From Aurantimonas marianensis (GTDB lineage: Bacteria > Pseudomonadota > Alphaproteobacteria > Rhizobiales > Rhizobiaceae), in assembly GCF_024195285.1 (NCBI RefSeq), contig NZ_JALHBS010000053.1, positions 1 through 64,000 of the forward strand: DNA of 64,000 nt, read 5' to 3'. The position numbers and the translations under genes are program-made. Positions 45,558 to 55,387 of the stretch are shown in pieces. Below the pieces are notes generated by a model. That model ran no database searches. It was not told the origin of the DNA and saw only the letters and a list, made by a program, of their open reading frames with translations. Each line of letters begins with the position of its first letter. Position 1 is the stretch's first letter.

Positions 45558-46484
45558 ATGCCGATCGGCTCGAGCGTCGACCTCACCAACGCGCCGGAAG
45601 CCCTCGTGCGAGCGCGCCAGCGCGCAGCGCTGATGCCCGACCTTCTGGTCGAGGCACGGCGCGTGGTCGCGACCGTGATTGCCGGATGGCACGGACGGCG
45701 CCGGCGCGGCGTCGGCGAGAATTTCTGGCAGTTCCGCCCCTTCGTCGATGGCGAACAGGTCTCGCGCATCGACTGGCGGCGCTCGGCCCGCGACGACCAT
45801 GTCTATCTGCGCGACCGCGAATGGGAGGCGGCCCAGACCGTCTGGCTGTGGGCGGACCCGTCGCCGTCGATGCGCTACCAGTCGAAGGACGCGCCGGTCT
45901 CGAAGGAATCCCGCGCCCTGGTGATCGTCCTTGCGCTGGCCGAAATCCTGGCGCGCTCCGGCGAGCGGATCGGCTATCCGGGTGTCATCGATCCGATTTC
46001 GGCGCGCAACGCCGCCGAGCGGATCGCCGCGGCGCTGCTCAACAGCCGGCCGGACGACCCGTTCCCACCGGACGATCGGCTGAAGCGCTTTACCGAACTC
46101 GTCATCGTCAGCGATCTGCTCGATCCGGTCGACGACATCATCGCCCGTATCGATCGCCTCGGCCGGCACGGCGTCAAGGGCCACGTGATCATGGTCGCGG
46201 ATCCCGCCGAGGAAGTCTTTCCCTATGCCGGGCGCACCGAGTTCCGCGATCCGGAGACCGGGATGAAGCTGACCGCCGGCCGGGCCGAGACCCTGCGCGA
46301 GGACTACACGACGCTTTACAAGGCCCGGCGCGAGCACATCGCCGAACATTGCCGACGGCTGGGCTGGAGCTTCATCGCCCACCGCACCGACCGTCTGGCT
46401 TCGGAAGCGCTCGTCGCCGTCCACGGCCGGCTGAGCGGTGCGCCGCAGGTCATGGGACCGCGATCGAAGGAGCCCGCGGCATGA
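45558..46484 (+). CDS. DUF58 (VWA-like) protein
   Basis: The 308-residue DUF58 protein is the regular partner of MoxR ATPases. The family signature with FRPFVDGEQVSRIDWRRSAR, DDHVYLRDREWEAAQTVWLW and a VWA-like ADPSPSMRYQSKD (MIDAS-like DxSxS) is visible. A later segment reads IVSDLLDPVDD. It lies 13 bases after the MoxR gene and overlaps the next gene by four bases. It probably binds cofactor or protein clients delivered by MoxR. Confidence 0.9.
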   Translation: MPIGSSVDLTNAPEALVRARQRAALMPDLLVEARRVVATVIAGWHGRRRRGVGENFWQFRPFVDGEQVSRIDWRRSARDDHVYLRDREWEAAQTVWLWADPSPSMRYQSKDAPVSKESRALVIVLALAEILARSGERIGYPGVIDPISARNAAERIAAALLNSRPDDPFPPDDRLKRFTELVIVSDLLDPVDDIIARIDRLGRHGVKGHVIMVADPAEEVFPYAGRTEFRDPETGMKLTAGRAETLREDYTTLYKARREHIAEHCRRLGWSFIAHRTDRLASEALVAVHGRLSGAPQVMGPRSKEPAA

Positions 46485-49348
46485 TTGGCGGCCTCGCTTT
46501 GTCCTTCGGCGCACCGCTGGTGCTGTTCGGCCTTCTGGCGCTGCCGGTGATCTGGTGGCTGCTGAAGCTGACACCACCGCGTCCGCAGACGGAGACCTTC
46601 CCGCCGCTGCGAATCCTGCAGGATATCCTGAAAAGCGAGGAGACGCCGTCGAAGAGCCCGTGGTGGCTGACGCTGCTTCGGCTGCTGCTGGCTGCGCTGA
46701 TCATTTTCGCGCTCGCCGCGCCAACGCTGAATCCGCGCGAAAACCAGCTGTCGGGCGATGGCCTGTTGGCGCTGCTGATCGACAATGGCTGGGCGAGCGG
46801 CGGCGACTGGGACGAGCGCCGCGCGGCGGCCGAAGGCCTGATCCGCGAGGCGGGCGAGGCCGGCCGGCCGATTTCGCTCGCCTTCACGGCGGAAGGCCCG
46901 AGCGACGACGCGACGCCGGTCGAGGCGGCAACGGCGCTCGAACGGCTGGCCGCCACTGCACCGCACCCGGTCCCGACCGACCGGGCGGCGGCGGCCGAAA
47001 GGATGGCGACGGCGCTCGCGGGCAACGGGCTGGGCTCGCTGGCCTTCCTCACCGACGGCCTGGACAGCGAGGAGACGGCGACAGCGGCGCGGACCCTGGC
47101 CGCGCTCGCGCCATCCCAGGCGATCGTCTACGCGCCAAGCACCGAGGGGCTGGTCGGGCTGACCAGCGCCGACAATTCGACCGAAGCGCTGGTCGTCAAA
47201 GCCGTGCGGCCGACCGGTGGCGCGGAATCCAGAACTTTCACCCTGCGCGCCGTGGATGGACAGGGCCGCGAGATCGGCCGCGCCCGGCTGGAATTCGGCG
47301 CCGGTGACGGCACCGCCGAAGCACGCTTCGCGATCCCGGTGGAACTGCGCAACGACATCGCCCGGCTGGAAGTCGATGGCGCGAGCGACGCAGGCGCCGT
47401 GCGGCTGGTCGATGACAGCTTCCGGCGCCGCCGGGTCGCGCTGGTGTCGGGGGAATCCGCCGACCTCGCGCAGCCACTCCTGTCGCCGCTCTACTACATC
47501 ACCCGGGCGCTGGAGCCCTTCGCCGATCTCGCGCGGCCCGACAGTGCCGATCTCGCCGAGGCCATTCCATCGCTTCTGGAGCGTCGCCCCTCGGTGGTGG
47601 TCCTCGCCGACATCGGCGTCCTGCCCGAGACGGCCGAAACCGCCCTGCAAAAATTCGTCGAGGACGGCGGCTACCTGGTGCGCTTCGCCGGGCCGCGGCT
47701 GGCGGCAACCACCGGCGAAGACCGGCTGGCGCCGGTGCGGTTGCGCACCGGCGAGCGCCAGCTCGGCGGCGCCATGTCCTGGTCGGAGCCGCAGAAGATC
47801 GCGCCGCTGGCGGCCGAAAGCCCGTTCGCGGGGATCACGGTTCCCGAGGACGTCACCGTCACGCGGCAGATCCTCGCCGAGCCCTCCGTCGATCTCGCCG
47901 GCAAGACCTGGGCGAGCCTTGTCGACGGCACGCCGCTCGTGACCGCCGAGTCCCTCGGCGCCGGGACGATCGTCCTCTTCCACGTCACCGCCGAAGCAAC
48001 CTGGTCGAACTTGCCGATCTCGGGCGCCTTCGTCGACATGCTGCGCCGGATCGTCACCCTGTCGCGGGCGAGCGCGAATACAACCGACGGACGCACGGCG
48101 GCCGACAGCCTGCCGCCCTATCGCGTTCTCGACGGCCAGGGCCGTCTGGTGGGTCCGGGCGCCGACGTGCAGCCGCTGCAACTCGTCGCGGAGGGGCCGC
48201 AGCCGGTGACGCTGCAAAACCCGCCGGGTCTTTACGGCACCGAGGACGGCTATATCGCCCACAATCTCTTGCCGGCGGCCACCGAACTGAAGCCCCTGCC
48301 TGCGCTCGATCTCGGCGCGCCTTTGCAGTCGCGCGGCTATGGCGGCGAGGACGCGGTCGATCTGACGCCCTGGCTGTTCGCCGCCGCGCTGGTGTTGTTC
48401 GCGCTCGATGCGCTGGCGCTTCTCTGGCTGAACGGGGCTTTCTCGCGGATCGGGTCGGCTCTCGCCAACCGCCGGTCGGCCGCGCTGCCGGTGGTCGCCC
48501 TTGTGGCGGCCGTGGCGCTCGCCGCGTCGGCGAGCCCTGGCTTCGCACAAGCGCCCGAAGCCGCCGCCACGAGGGGTGTCCCTGACTTCACCTTCGACGT
48601 CGAAAAGGCGATCGCGGCCACCGAAACCACCCATCTCGCCTATGTCGAAACCGGCGATCCGGCGACCGACGACATCTCCCGCGCCGGCCTCTCGGGCCTG
48701 ACGCAATACATCGCGGCCAAGACCGCGCTGGAGCCGGGCGAGCCGATCGGAGTCGACATCGCCGCCGACGAACTCGCCTTCTATCCGATCATCTACTGGC
48801 CGATCGACCCCGCCGCGCCGATGCCCGACCAGAGAGCGGTGAGCCGGATCGACGCTTACATGAAACAGGGCGGCACGGTCCTTTTCGACGTCGCCGACGA
48901 TACGCTGTCGGGCCTATCCGGCGGCGGCGTCTCGGCCGGCCAGCGGCGGCTGCGCGATATCCTCGCCGATCTCGACATCCCGCCGCTGGAGCCGGTGCCG
49001 TCGGATCACGTATTGACCAAGGCGTTCTACATCATGGGCGACTTTCCGGGCCGGCACACCGGGTCCGACCTCTGGGTGGAATCGTTGGTGCGCGACGCGG
49101 ACGGGGCCTCGCGGCCGGCGCGCGGCGGTGACGGCGTATCCTCGATCATGATCACCGCCAACGATCTCGCCAGCGCCTGGGCGGTCGACGAACAGGGTCT
49201 GTTCCTGTTTCCGACGGATTCGTCCGACCCCTCGCAGCGCGAATACGCCTACCGGGCGGGGGTCAACATCGTGATGTATGTGCTCACCGGCAACTACAAG
49301 GCCGATCAGGTGCATGTGCCGGCGCTCCTGGAAAGGCTCGGCCAATGA
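46481..49348 (+). CDS. BatA/DUF4159 membrane protein
   Basis: This 955-residue membrane protein combines an N-terminal BatA region with a C-terminal DUF4159 domain. The BatA part has LSFGAPLVLFGLLALPVIWW at the start and helices at about residues 5-25 and 60-80. A large periplasmic middle is followed by two membrane segments near residues 625-680. The C-terminal DUF4159 (about 700-955) contains LAFYPIIYWPIDPAAPMPDQ and GTVLFDVADDT, and VNIVMYVLTGNYK. The ATGA overlap at both ends ties it to the MoxR-DUF58 operon. The function of the whole complex is unknown. Confidence 0.88.
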   Translation: MIGGLALSFGAPLVLFGLLALPVIWWLLKLTPPRPQTETFPPLRILQDILKSEETPSKSPWWLTLLRLLLAALIIFALAAPTLNPRENQLSGDGLLALLIDNGWASGGDWDERRAAAEGLIREAGEAGRPISLAFTAEGPSDDATPVEAATALERLAATAPHPVPTDRAAAAERMATALAGNGLGSLAFLTDGLDSEETATAARTLAALAPSQAIVYAPSTEGLVGLTSADNSTEALVVKAVRPTGGAESRTFTLRAVDGQGREIGRARLEFGAGDGTAEARFAIPVELRNDIARLEVDGASDAGAVRLVDDSFRRRRVALVSGESADLAQPLLSPLYYITRALEPFADLARPDSADLAEAIPSLLERRPSVVVLADIGVLPETAETALQKFVEDGGYLVRFAGPRLAATTGEDRLAPVRLRTGERQLGGAMSWSEPQKIAPLAAESPFAGITVPEDVTVTRQILAEPSVDLAGKTWASLVDGTPLVTAESLGAGTIVLFHVTAEATWSNLPISGAFVDMLRRIVTLSRASANTTDGRTAADSLPPYRVLDGQGRLVGPGADVQPLQLVAEGPQPVTLQNPPGLYGTEDGYIAHNLLPAATELKPLPALDLGAPLQSRGYGGEDAVDLTPWLFAAALVLFALDALALLWLNGAFSRIGSALANRRSAALPVVALVAAVALAASASPGFAQAPEAAATRGVPDFTFDVEKAIAATETTHLAYVETGDPATDDISRAGLSGLTQYIAAKTALEPGEPIGVDIAADELAFYPIIYWPIDPAAPMPDQRAVSRIDAYMKQGGTVLFDVADDTLSGLSGGGVSAGQRRLRDILADLDIPPLEPVPSDHVLTKAFYIMGDFPGRHTGSDLWVESLVRDADGASRPARGGDGVSSIMITANDLASAWAVDEQGLFLFPTDSSDPSQREYAYRAGVNIVMYVLTGNYKADQVHVPALLERLGQ

Positions 49349-51426
49349 CCTGGTCGATCGACTTCGCGCCGTTCTTCTCCTGGACGGTGATCGCCATCCT
49401 GGCGGTGCCGACGGTTATTCTGGCGCTGGCGCTGATCCTTGCCCGGATGCGCGGCGCGGTCGTCCGTATCCTGGCCATCGCCGCGCTGCTGCTGGCGCTG
49501 CTCAACCCGGTCGTGCTTCGCGAGGAGCGCGACCCCTTGAAGAGCGTCGTCGCGCTCGTCCTCGACCGCAGCCAGAGCCAGACGATCGGCGAGCGCGCGG
49601 CCCAGACCGACGCGGCCGAGGCGGCGCTGAAGGAGAGCCTCGCCCGCTATCCGGAGTTTGAGGTCCGCACGGTCGAAGCACGCTCGGGCAATGCGCCCTC
49701 CAGCGACGCGACCACCGCCCTGTTCGGCGCGCTCGCGGGCGCGCTCAAGGACGTCGCGCCGGCGCGGGTGGCCGGCGCGATCATGGTCACCGACGGCCAG
49801 ATCCACGACATTCCCGCTGACGCGCAGGCGCTCGGCTTCGACGCGCCGGTCCACGGCCTCGTCACCGGCCGGCCGGACGAGTTCGACCGCCGCCTCGAGG
49901 TGACGACCAGCCCGCGCTTCGGTCTCGTCGACGAGGACCAGAGGCTGCGCTACCGGGTCATCGAGGAAGGCCCGAAAGCCTCGGATGCGCCGGTCGAGGT
50001 GCAGATCTTCCTCAATGGCGACCTGATCGCGCGCGAACAGGCCCGCCCCGGCAGCGAGGCCGAATTCACCTTCCAGCTGCCGCGCTCCGGCAAGAACATC
50101 CTGGAACTCTCCGCCGCCCGCGATCCGGGCGAGATCACCCCGGTTAACAACCGGGCGATCGCCGTGGTCGACGGCATTCGCGAGAATTTGCGGGTGCTGC
50201 TGGTTTCCGGCGAGCCGCACGCGGGCGAGCGCACCTGGCGCAACCTCCTGAAGTCGGACGCCGCCGTCGATCTCGTCCATTTCACCATCCTGCGCCCGCC
50301 CGAGAAGCAGGACGGCACGCCGATCGACCAGTTGTCGCTGATCGCCTTTCCGACCCGCGAACTCTTCGTGGAGAAGATCGACGATTTCGACCTGATCATC
50401 TTCGATCGCTATCAGGAGCGCGGCGTGCTGCCAGCGCTGTATTTCGATTACATCGCCCAATATGTCGAAAACGGCGGGGCGATGCTGATCGCCGCCGGGC
50501 CGGAATATGCCGGCAACGACAGCGTCGCGAGCACGCCGCTGCAGGCGGTGCTGCCGGCGATGCCGACCGGCGGGGTCGAAAAGCGGGCGTTTTATCCAGA
50601 GGTCTCCGAACTCGGCCGCAAGCATCCGGTCACTCGGAACCTGCCTGGCTCGAACAGCGAACCGCCGGACTGGAGCCCGTGGTTCCGCTCGATCGACGTC
50701 GGCGAACCCGAGGGCGAGACGGTGATGAATGGGCCGGACGGCAAGCCGCTCCTCGTCCTGAACCGGGTCGAGGAAGGCCGCATCGCGCTGCTTCTGTCCG
50801 ATCACGAGTGGCTGTGGTCGCGCGGCTTCGAGGGTGGCGGCCCGCATGTGGCGCTGTTCCGGCGCCTTGCCCACTGGCTGATGAAGGAGCCGGAGCTGGA
50901 GGAAGAGGCGTTGGACGCCGAGGCGCGCGGCTCCGACCTTCTCGTCACCCGCCAGACGATCGGCGAGGAACCAGGTCCCGCGACGGTGCTGACGCCGTCC
51001 GGCGAGGCGGTCAGCGTGCCGATGGAGGAAGTCGGCGCCGGCCGCTACGAGGGCGTCCTGGAGACCGACGAATTGGGGCTGTTCCAGGCGGCGAATGGCG
51101 ACCTGCGCGCTCTGGCCAATGTCGGGCCGGTCAATCCGCGCGAATATCGCGAGGCGATTTCCACGGTCGAGAAGCTGGAACCGATCGCGGACGCGACGCG
51201 CGGCAGCGTCCGCCGGCTGGCCGGGTCGTCGGGCGACATCGATGTGCCGCGCATCGTGCCGGTCAGCGGCCGGGCGAGCGCCGACGGGCGCGACTGGATC
51301 GGCCTGCGGAAAACCGAGGAGACGGTGCTCCGGGGCGTCGACCGCACGCCGCTCTTTGCCGGCTTCCTCGGCCTGGCGGTGCTGCTGCTGGCGCTCTCGG
51401 CGACCTGGTATCGCGAGGGGCGGTAA
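49345..51426 (+). CDS. Membrane protein with glutamine-amidotransferase-like domain, MoxR operon
   Basis: The 693-residue protein has two N-terminal membrane helices (about residues 10-60) and one at the C-terminus (about 670-690), leaving a large periplasmic part between them. An early VWA-like segment reads VALVLDRSQSQTIG (a degenerate DxSxS), and the middle contains a class I amidotransferase-like region (NLRVLLVSGEPHAGERTWRN, ENGGAMLIAAGPEYAG). The catalytic cysteine of real amidotransferases is not seen. It is the last gene of the four and overlaps its predecessor by four bases. A weak AGCTTA/TAAGCT hairpin follows at 51427. Confidence 0.8.
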   Translation: MTWSIDFAPFFSWTVIAILAVPTVILALALILARMRGAVVRILAIAALLLALLNPVVLREERDPLKSVVALVLDRSQSQTIGERAAQTDAAEAALKESLARYPEFEVRTVEARSGNAPSSDATTALFGALAGALKDVAPARVAGAIMVTDGQIHDIPADAQALGFDAPVHGLVTGRPDEFDRRLEVTTSPRFGLVDEDQRLRYRVIEEGPKASDAPVEVQIFLNGDLIAREQARPGSEAEFTFQLPRSGKNILELSAARDPGEITPVNNRAIAVVDGIRENLRVLLVSGEPHAGERTWRNLLKSDAAVDLVHFTILRPPEKQDGTPIDQLSLIAFPTRELFVEKIDDFDLIIFDRYQERGVLPALYFDYIAQYVENGGAMLIAAGPEYAGNDSVASTPLQAVLPAMPTGGVEKRAFYPEVSELGRKHPVTRNLPGSNSEPPDWSPWFRSIDVGEPEGETVMNGPDGKPLLVLNRVEEGRIALLLSDHEWLWSRGFEGGGPHVALFRRLAHWLMKEPELEEEALDAEARGSDLLVTRQTIGEEPGPATVLTPSGEAVSVPMEEVGAGRYEGVLETDELGLFQAANGDLRALANVGPVNPREYREAISTVEKLEPIADATRGSVRRLAGSSGDIDVPRIVPVSGRASADGRDWIGLRKTEETVLRGVDRTPLFAGFLGLAVLLLALSATWYREGR

Positions 51427-51466
51427 AGCTTACTGATTAAGCTCCGCCGCGCGCCGACCCGCCCGC

Positions 51467-51973
51467 TTAATTCTGCCGCGCACCCACCCGTCCCGAAACG
51501 CCATCGAGCGCTCCCTCGACCAATTCCAAACCCAGCAGGCGCGCCGGATCGACCGGACCCGGCATGATCACCGATCCGCGCGGCAGCGGCCGGTAGCCGA
51601 GCGGCGCGTAATAGGGCGGATCGCCGACCAGGATGATCGAGCCCTCGCCCTTCTCCCGCGCGGCGTCGGCGGCGAGGCGCATCAGCGCCCTGCCCGCGCC
51701 CCGGTTCTTGAAGGTCGGACGCACGGCGAGCGGCCCCAGCATCAACGACGGCGTTTCGCCGATCGCGATCGGCGTCAGCCGCACCGATCCGATAATCTCG
51801 TCCTCGAAAAGCGCGACGAAGGAGAGCGAGCGATCATGCGGCGCCATTTCGCGGACGCGCTCGGCGGCCCGCGCGAAGCGGCCGGGTCCGAACGCCTCGT
51901 CGGCAATCGCGTCGATGGTCGGGTCGTGGTCGGGGTGCTCCGGCAGATACCGGACATCGGAGAGGTGAAACAT
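51467..51973 (-). CDS. GNAT-family N-acetyltransferase
   Basis: The 168-residue protein has the GNAT fold with the acetyl-CoA-binding motif VRPTFKNRGAGRALMRLAAD and the following ILVGDPPYYAPLGYRPL. The pattern (LMLGPLAVRP, then GDPPYYAPLGYRP) is that of the YhbS-type subfamily. The substrate is unknown. It is convergent with the MoxR operon. Confidence 0.88.
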   Translation of the reverse strand: MFHLSDVRYLPEHPDHDPTIDAIADEAFGPGRFARAAERVREMAPHDRSLSFVALFEDEIIGSVRLTPIAIGETPSLMLGPLAVRPTFKNRGAGRALMRLAADAAREKGEGSIILVGDPPYYAPLGYRPLPRGSVIMPGPVDPARLLGLELVEGALDGVSGRVGARQN

Positions 51974-52251
51974 CGAAAAGGAACCAGTTCGGGCGGACGA
52001 TGGCGCCGCACACGAGACTCTCGATGCGATCGGGAAATCCGGCGGACGACGGCGGTCAATGCGCTGGGGCGCGGACCATTACTCGTCGTCGGCGAAGGAT
52101 CATCGGGTTCACTCCTGAAGAAGGCGACCGCTTAGCACCGGCAAACCGCAAGGTCCAGCGTCCGTCCTGTCTCCATTGACGCTGCGTCGCACTCGGCGGC
52201 GCGGCGCCATGCCCTACCTTGCAGCCACGGCAAGGGAAAAGGGCAAGGTCA

Positions 52252-53244
52252 ATGGGATTACTGGTCGACGGAAAATGGCAGGACAAATGGTACGATACGG
52301 ATTCGACCGGCGGCCGTTTCGAACGGACGACGACGACCTTCCGTGACTGGATCACCGCCGATGGTTCGCCGGGACCGGACGGCCGGACAGCGTTCAAGGC
52401 CGAGACGGGCCGCTACCATCTCTACGTCTCTCTCGCCTGCCCCTGGGCGCACCGCACGCTGATCGCCCGCAAGCTGAAGCAGCTGGAAGACGTCATCTCG
52501 CTGTCGGTGGTCGACTATCACATGGGCGAAGAGGGCTGGGTGTTCTCCGAACGGCGCGGCGCCATGCCGGACACGGTGCTTGGCAAATCGCGGCTCTACG
52601 AGGTCTATCTTGAAGCCGATCCGTACTATACGGGCCGCGTTACGGTGCCGGTGCTGTGGGACAAGCAGACCGGGACCATCGTCAACAACGAGTCCGCCGA
52701 GATCATCCGGATATTCAACCGCGCCTTCGACGCCTGGGGCGATTCCGGCGTCGATCTCTCGCCGGAAGCGTTGCTCGACGAAATCGACGCGATCAACGCC
52801 ACAATCTACGACGCCATCAACAACGGCGTCTACAAATGCGGCTTCGCCACCACCCAGGAGGCTTACGAGGCTCCATTCCACAGGCTGTTCGCGGCGCTGG
52901 ATGAGCTCGAGGCGCGGCTATCCAAACAGCGCTATCTCGTCGCCAGCGCCGCGCCGACCGAGGCCGACTGGCGGCTGTTCACCACGCTGATCCGGTTTGA
53001 CGCCGTCTATCACGGGCATTTCAAGTGCAACGAGCGGCGGATCGCCGACTATCCGAACCTCTTCGGTCACATGCTGGAACTCTACCAGACACCGGGGATC
53101 GCCGAGACGGTCGATTTCGGCCACATCAAGGGCCACTACTACGCCAGCCACAAGACGATCAATCCGACCGGTGTCGTCCCGCTCGGGCCGGATCAGGATC
53201 TGACGGTTCCGCACGGGCGCGAGCGGCTGCGACCTCACCAGTGA
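52252..53244 (+). CDS. Glutathionyl-hydroquinone reductase (omega/Xi-class GST, YqjG/ECM4)
   Basis: This 330-residue enzyme reduces glutathionyl-hydroquinones with glutathione. The catalytic cysteine is in SLACPWAHRTLI (CPWAHR, about residue 65). The N-terminal GRYHLYVS strand, the DKQTGTIVNNESAEIIRIFN substrate region and the C-terminal FKCNERRIADYPNLFGHMLE helix match the Xi class. The ATG at 52252 starts MGLLVDGKW. Its last 10 bases overlap the convergent NUDIX gene on the other strand. Confidence 0.93.
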   Translation: MGLLVDGKWQDKWYDTDSTGGRFERTTTTFRDWITADGSPGPDGRTAFKAETGRYHLYVSLACPWAHRTLIARKLKQLEDVISLSVVDYHMGEEGWVFSERRGAMPDTVLGKSRLYEVYLEADPYYTGRVTVPVLWDKQTGTIVNNESAEIIRIFNRAFDAWGDSGVDLSPEALLDEIDAINATIYDAINNGVYKCGFATTQEAYEAPFHRLFAALDELEARLSKQRYLVASAAPTEADWRLFTTLIRFDAVYHGHFKCNERRIADYPNLFGHMLELYQTPGIAETVDFGHIKGHYYASHKTINPTGVVPLGPDQDLTVPHGRERLRPHQ

Positions 53245-53696
53245 AGGGCGATGGCGCTGTCGCCACGAAGTTCCGATAGCCTGCGCCGCGTGCCCGGCGT
53301 GACACCGTCGGGGAGCGCGTCCAGCGCAAAGAATCCCGTCTCGGAGATTTCGGCGTCCCGCGTCTTCGGCGCCGTCTGGCGGCAGGCTCCGCAATGGTAG
53401 AACAGGACGTGGTCGCGGTTGGACGCGCTGCGATTGAAATAGACCGCGACAAGCCGCGGCACATCGAGGGGTTCGAGATTACCTTCCTCGCGAAATTCGC
53501 GCTTGAGCGCATCGACGGCGGTCTCGCCCGGATCGACGCCGCCGCCCGGCATGTGCCAGCCCGATACATAGGTGTGGCGCACGAGAAAGACCCGCCCCGC
53601 CTCGTCGAAGGCAGCGCCCCGCACGCCGAGCGTCATGGGGCGCGCGACGAGGTGAACGCCGTGCAGCGCCTTGAGAAGATATTTCTCTAAGAACAT
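53235..53696 (-). CDS. NUDIX hydrolase
   Basis: The 153-residue protein has the complete NUDIX box GGGVDPGETAVDALKREFRE and EGNL, preceded by VRHTYVSGWHMPGG. The N-terminal VARPMTLGVRGAAFDEAGRV is typical of the small hydrolases of unknown nucleotide-linked substrate found in alphaproteobacteria. The ATG at 53696 has a GAGGGA ribosome-binding site. Its 3' end overlaps the convergent reductase gene by ten bases. Confidence 0.88.
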   Translation of the reverse strand: MFLEKYLLKALHGVHLVARPMTLGVRGAAFDEAGRVFLVRHTYVSGWHMPGGGVDPGETAVDALKREFREEGNLEPLDVPRLVAVYFNRSASNRDHVLFYHCGACRQTAPKTRDAEISETGFFALDALPDGVTPGTRRRLSELRGDSAIALHW

Positions 53697-53754
53697 GGTC
53701 CCTCGAAAGAACACGACCCTACCAAACGCCGCCGTGTCGCCTAAGATGGAGCAG

Positions 53755-54705
53755 ATGTTTCGCCTTGCCCATCTCTCCGACGTGCATCTGGGTCCACTCC
53801 CGGAATTGTCTATTCGCGAACTCGCCTCCAAGCGGGTCACCGGCTATGTCAACTGGCACCGCAATCGCCGGCGGGCGATGTTCGGCGATACTTTGGTAAA
53901 TCTTATCCAGGACATGAAGGAGGAAGCGCCCGATCATGTCGCCGTGACGGGCGATCTCGTCAATCTGGCGACCAAGAAGGAAACCTTGGCGGCCCGGCTG
54001 TGGCTGGAAGAACTCGGCGCCCCCTATGACGTCTCGGTGGTTCCCGGCAATCACGACGCCTACGTTCCGGGCGCGCTGAAACGTTCGTATCGCGAGTGGC
54101 ACGAATATATGATCGGCGACAATCCGCTGAACGCCATCGGCAATTCGTTTCCCTATCTGCGGGTCAGGGGCAAGGTGGCGATCTTCGGCGTCTCCACCGC
54201 CGAGGCGACCGCGCCGTTCTTCGCCACAGGCACGTTTCGAAGGGGGCAGGCTCTGGCCCTTGCCCGCCTGCTCGAAAACTGTCGGGCGACCGGCCATTTT
54301 CGGGTCGTGATGATTCACCACCCTCCCATTTCCGGTTCAACGTCCTGGCATAAACGCCTGATCGGAAAGCAGTTCTTCTCCAAGGTCATCCGCGATGCCG
54401 GGGCCGAACTGGTACTGCACGGCCATACCCATCTCGACACGCTGCATTGGCTGCGCGGGCCCGAATGCAAGGTGCCGGTGGTCGGCGTCCCCTCCGCGAG
54501 TCAGGCGCCCGGCAGCGACAAGCCAGCCGCCCGCTACAATCTTTTCGAGATCGACGGCGAGCCGGGCGCCTGGTCGCTGATCCAGCGAGAGAGAGGCGCC
54601 CGAGCGCACGGGGACGGCATAGGCTGGATCCGTGAGCGCGAACTCCTGGCGGAGGGGCACGCGATCAATGCAAGGCCGCGCGAGGACGCCAAACCGGCGG
54701 CGTAG
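53755..54705 (+). CDS. Metallophosphoesterase (calcineurin-like)
   Basis: The 316-residue protein belongs to the dinuclear metallophosphoesterases. All five motif blocks are seen: LSDVHLG, VTGDLVN, VPGNHDAY, VMIHHPP and LHGHTHLD. The fold resembles YfcE-like or cyclic-nucleotide phosphodiesterases. The ATG at 53755 gives MFRLAHLSDVHLG; an ATG at 53746 would add three residues. The substrate is not known. Confidence 0.9.
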   Translation: MFRLAHLSDVHLGPLPELSIRELASKRVTGYVNWHRNRRRAMFGDTLVNLIQDMKEEAPDHVAVTGDLVNLATKKETLAARLWLEELGAPYDVSVVPGNHDAYVPGALKRSYREWHEYMIGDNPLNAIGNSFPYLRVRGKVAIFGVSTAEATAPFFATGTFRRGQALALARLLENCRATGHFRVVMIHHPPISGSTSWHKRLIGKQFFSKVIRDAGAELVLHGHTHLDTLHWLRGPECKVPVVGVPSASQAPGSDKPAARYNLFEIDGEPGAWSLIQRERGARAHGDGIGWIRERELLAEGHAINARPREDAKPAA

Positions 54706-54747
54706 TCCCCGTCATACAGCCGAGGCGACGCGGATCTCCGTCGACAC

Positions 54748-55362
54748 TCAGCCGATCGACATGCCCTGATAGGATGCGATCGCCAGAAGCAGTGCCGCCC
54801 CGATGACGATGCCGATGGCCATCCAGGTGGCGGCGATGACGAAATCGGCGCCGCGTGTGCGTTTTTCCGGCTGAAGCGGTGCGTCCTCGCCGTTGCGAAC
54901 CTGCCGGCCGGCATTCTCAGCGACACGCTCGTTCAGCCCGTCGCTCAGGGCGAAGATCTTGTCGCGCTCGACGATCCGCTCGGCGACATAGTCGGTGACG
55001 TGCCGGGCCGTGACCCGCGTGTCGGCCGATTCGACCAGCGTCACACGTCCCAGCCGCGTTTCTCGCACCAGACGATAGGTCCGGCGGTCGCGCGCCATGA
55101 TGACATTGGCGGTCCCGTCGATCCAAAGCCGCGGATGCATTCCCCCCGAGATGGTAAAATCGAACAGATCGTCGCCAGGCGGCAATTCGTCGATCAATGG
55201 CTGGAGTTCCTCCGCCAGAATCTCGAGCCGGGCGCGGTCTGCCTCGCGGATATCGACCACGACATCGGCGCGTTGCGCCGCGGCGATCTTGGCCTGCCGC
55301 ACGGCATCGGCCAGACGCTTCGTTCCCATCAGGGACGCCACGTTATCCTTGCCTTCGCCCAT
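54748..55362 (-). CDS. Conserved hypothetical membrane-anchored protein with CtrA box at its promoter
   Basis: I do not recognise a named family. The 204-residue protein has a soluble N-terminal part with KRLADAVRQAKIAAAQRADV and DDLFDFTISGGMHPRLWIDG, then RRTYRLVRETRLGR and a charged helix (DYVAERIVERDKIFALSDGL). A single C-terminal membrane helix at about residues 183-200 (ATWMAIGIVIGAALLLAIAS) ends the protein. The tail-anchor topology would leave most of it in the cytoplasm. The ATG at 55362 starts MGEGKDNVASLMG. A perfect CtrA-type box lies 26 bases before it, which suggests cell-cycle-dependent expression. Confidence 0.72.
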   Translation of the reverse strand: MGEGKDNVASLMGTKRLADAVRQAKIAAAQRADVVVDIREADRARLEILAEELQPLIDELPPGDDLFDFTISGGMHPRLWIDGTANVIMARDRRTYRLVRETRLGRVTLVESADTRVTARHVTDYVAERIVERDKIFALSDGLNERVAENAGRQVRNGEDAPLQPEKRTRGADFVIAATWMAIGIVIGAALLLAIASYQGMSIG

Positions 55363-55387
55363 CAGCCGATGCCTCGAATCCAATTCG

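Noticed and set aside
46316-48706. Very long open frame (about 796 codons) on the minus strand across the BatA-like gene
   Set aside because: It is antisense to a gene with clear membrane and DUF4159 features and shows no domain of its own. Long antisense frames are common in DNA this rich in GC.
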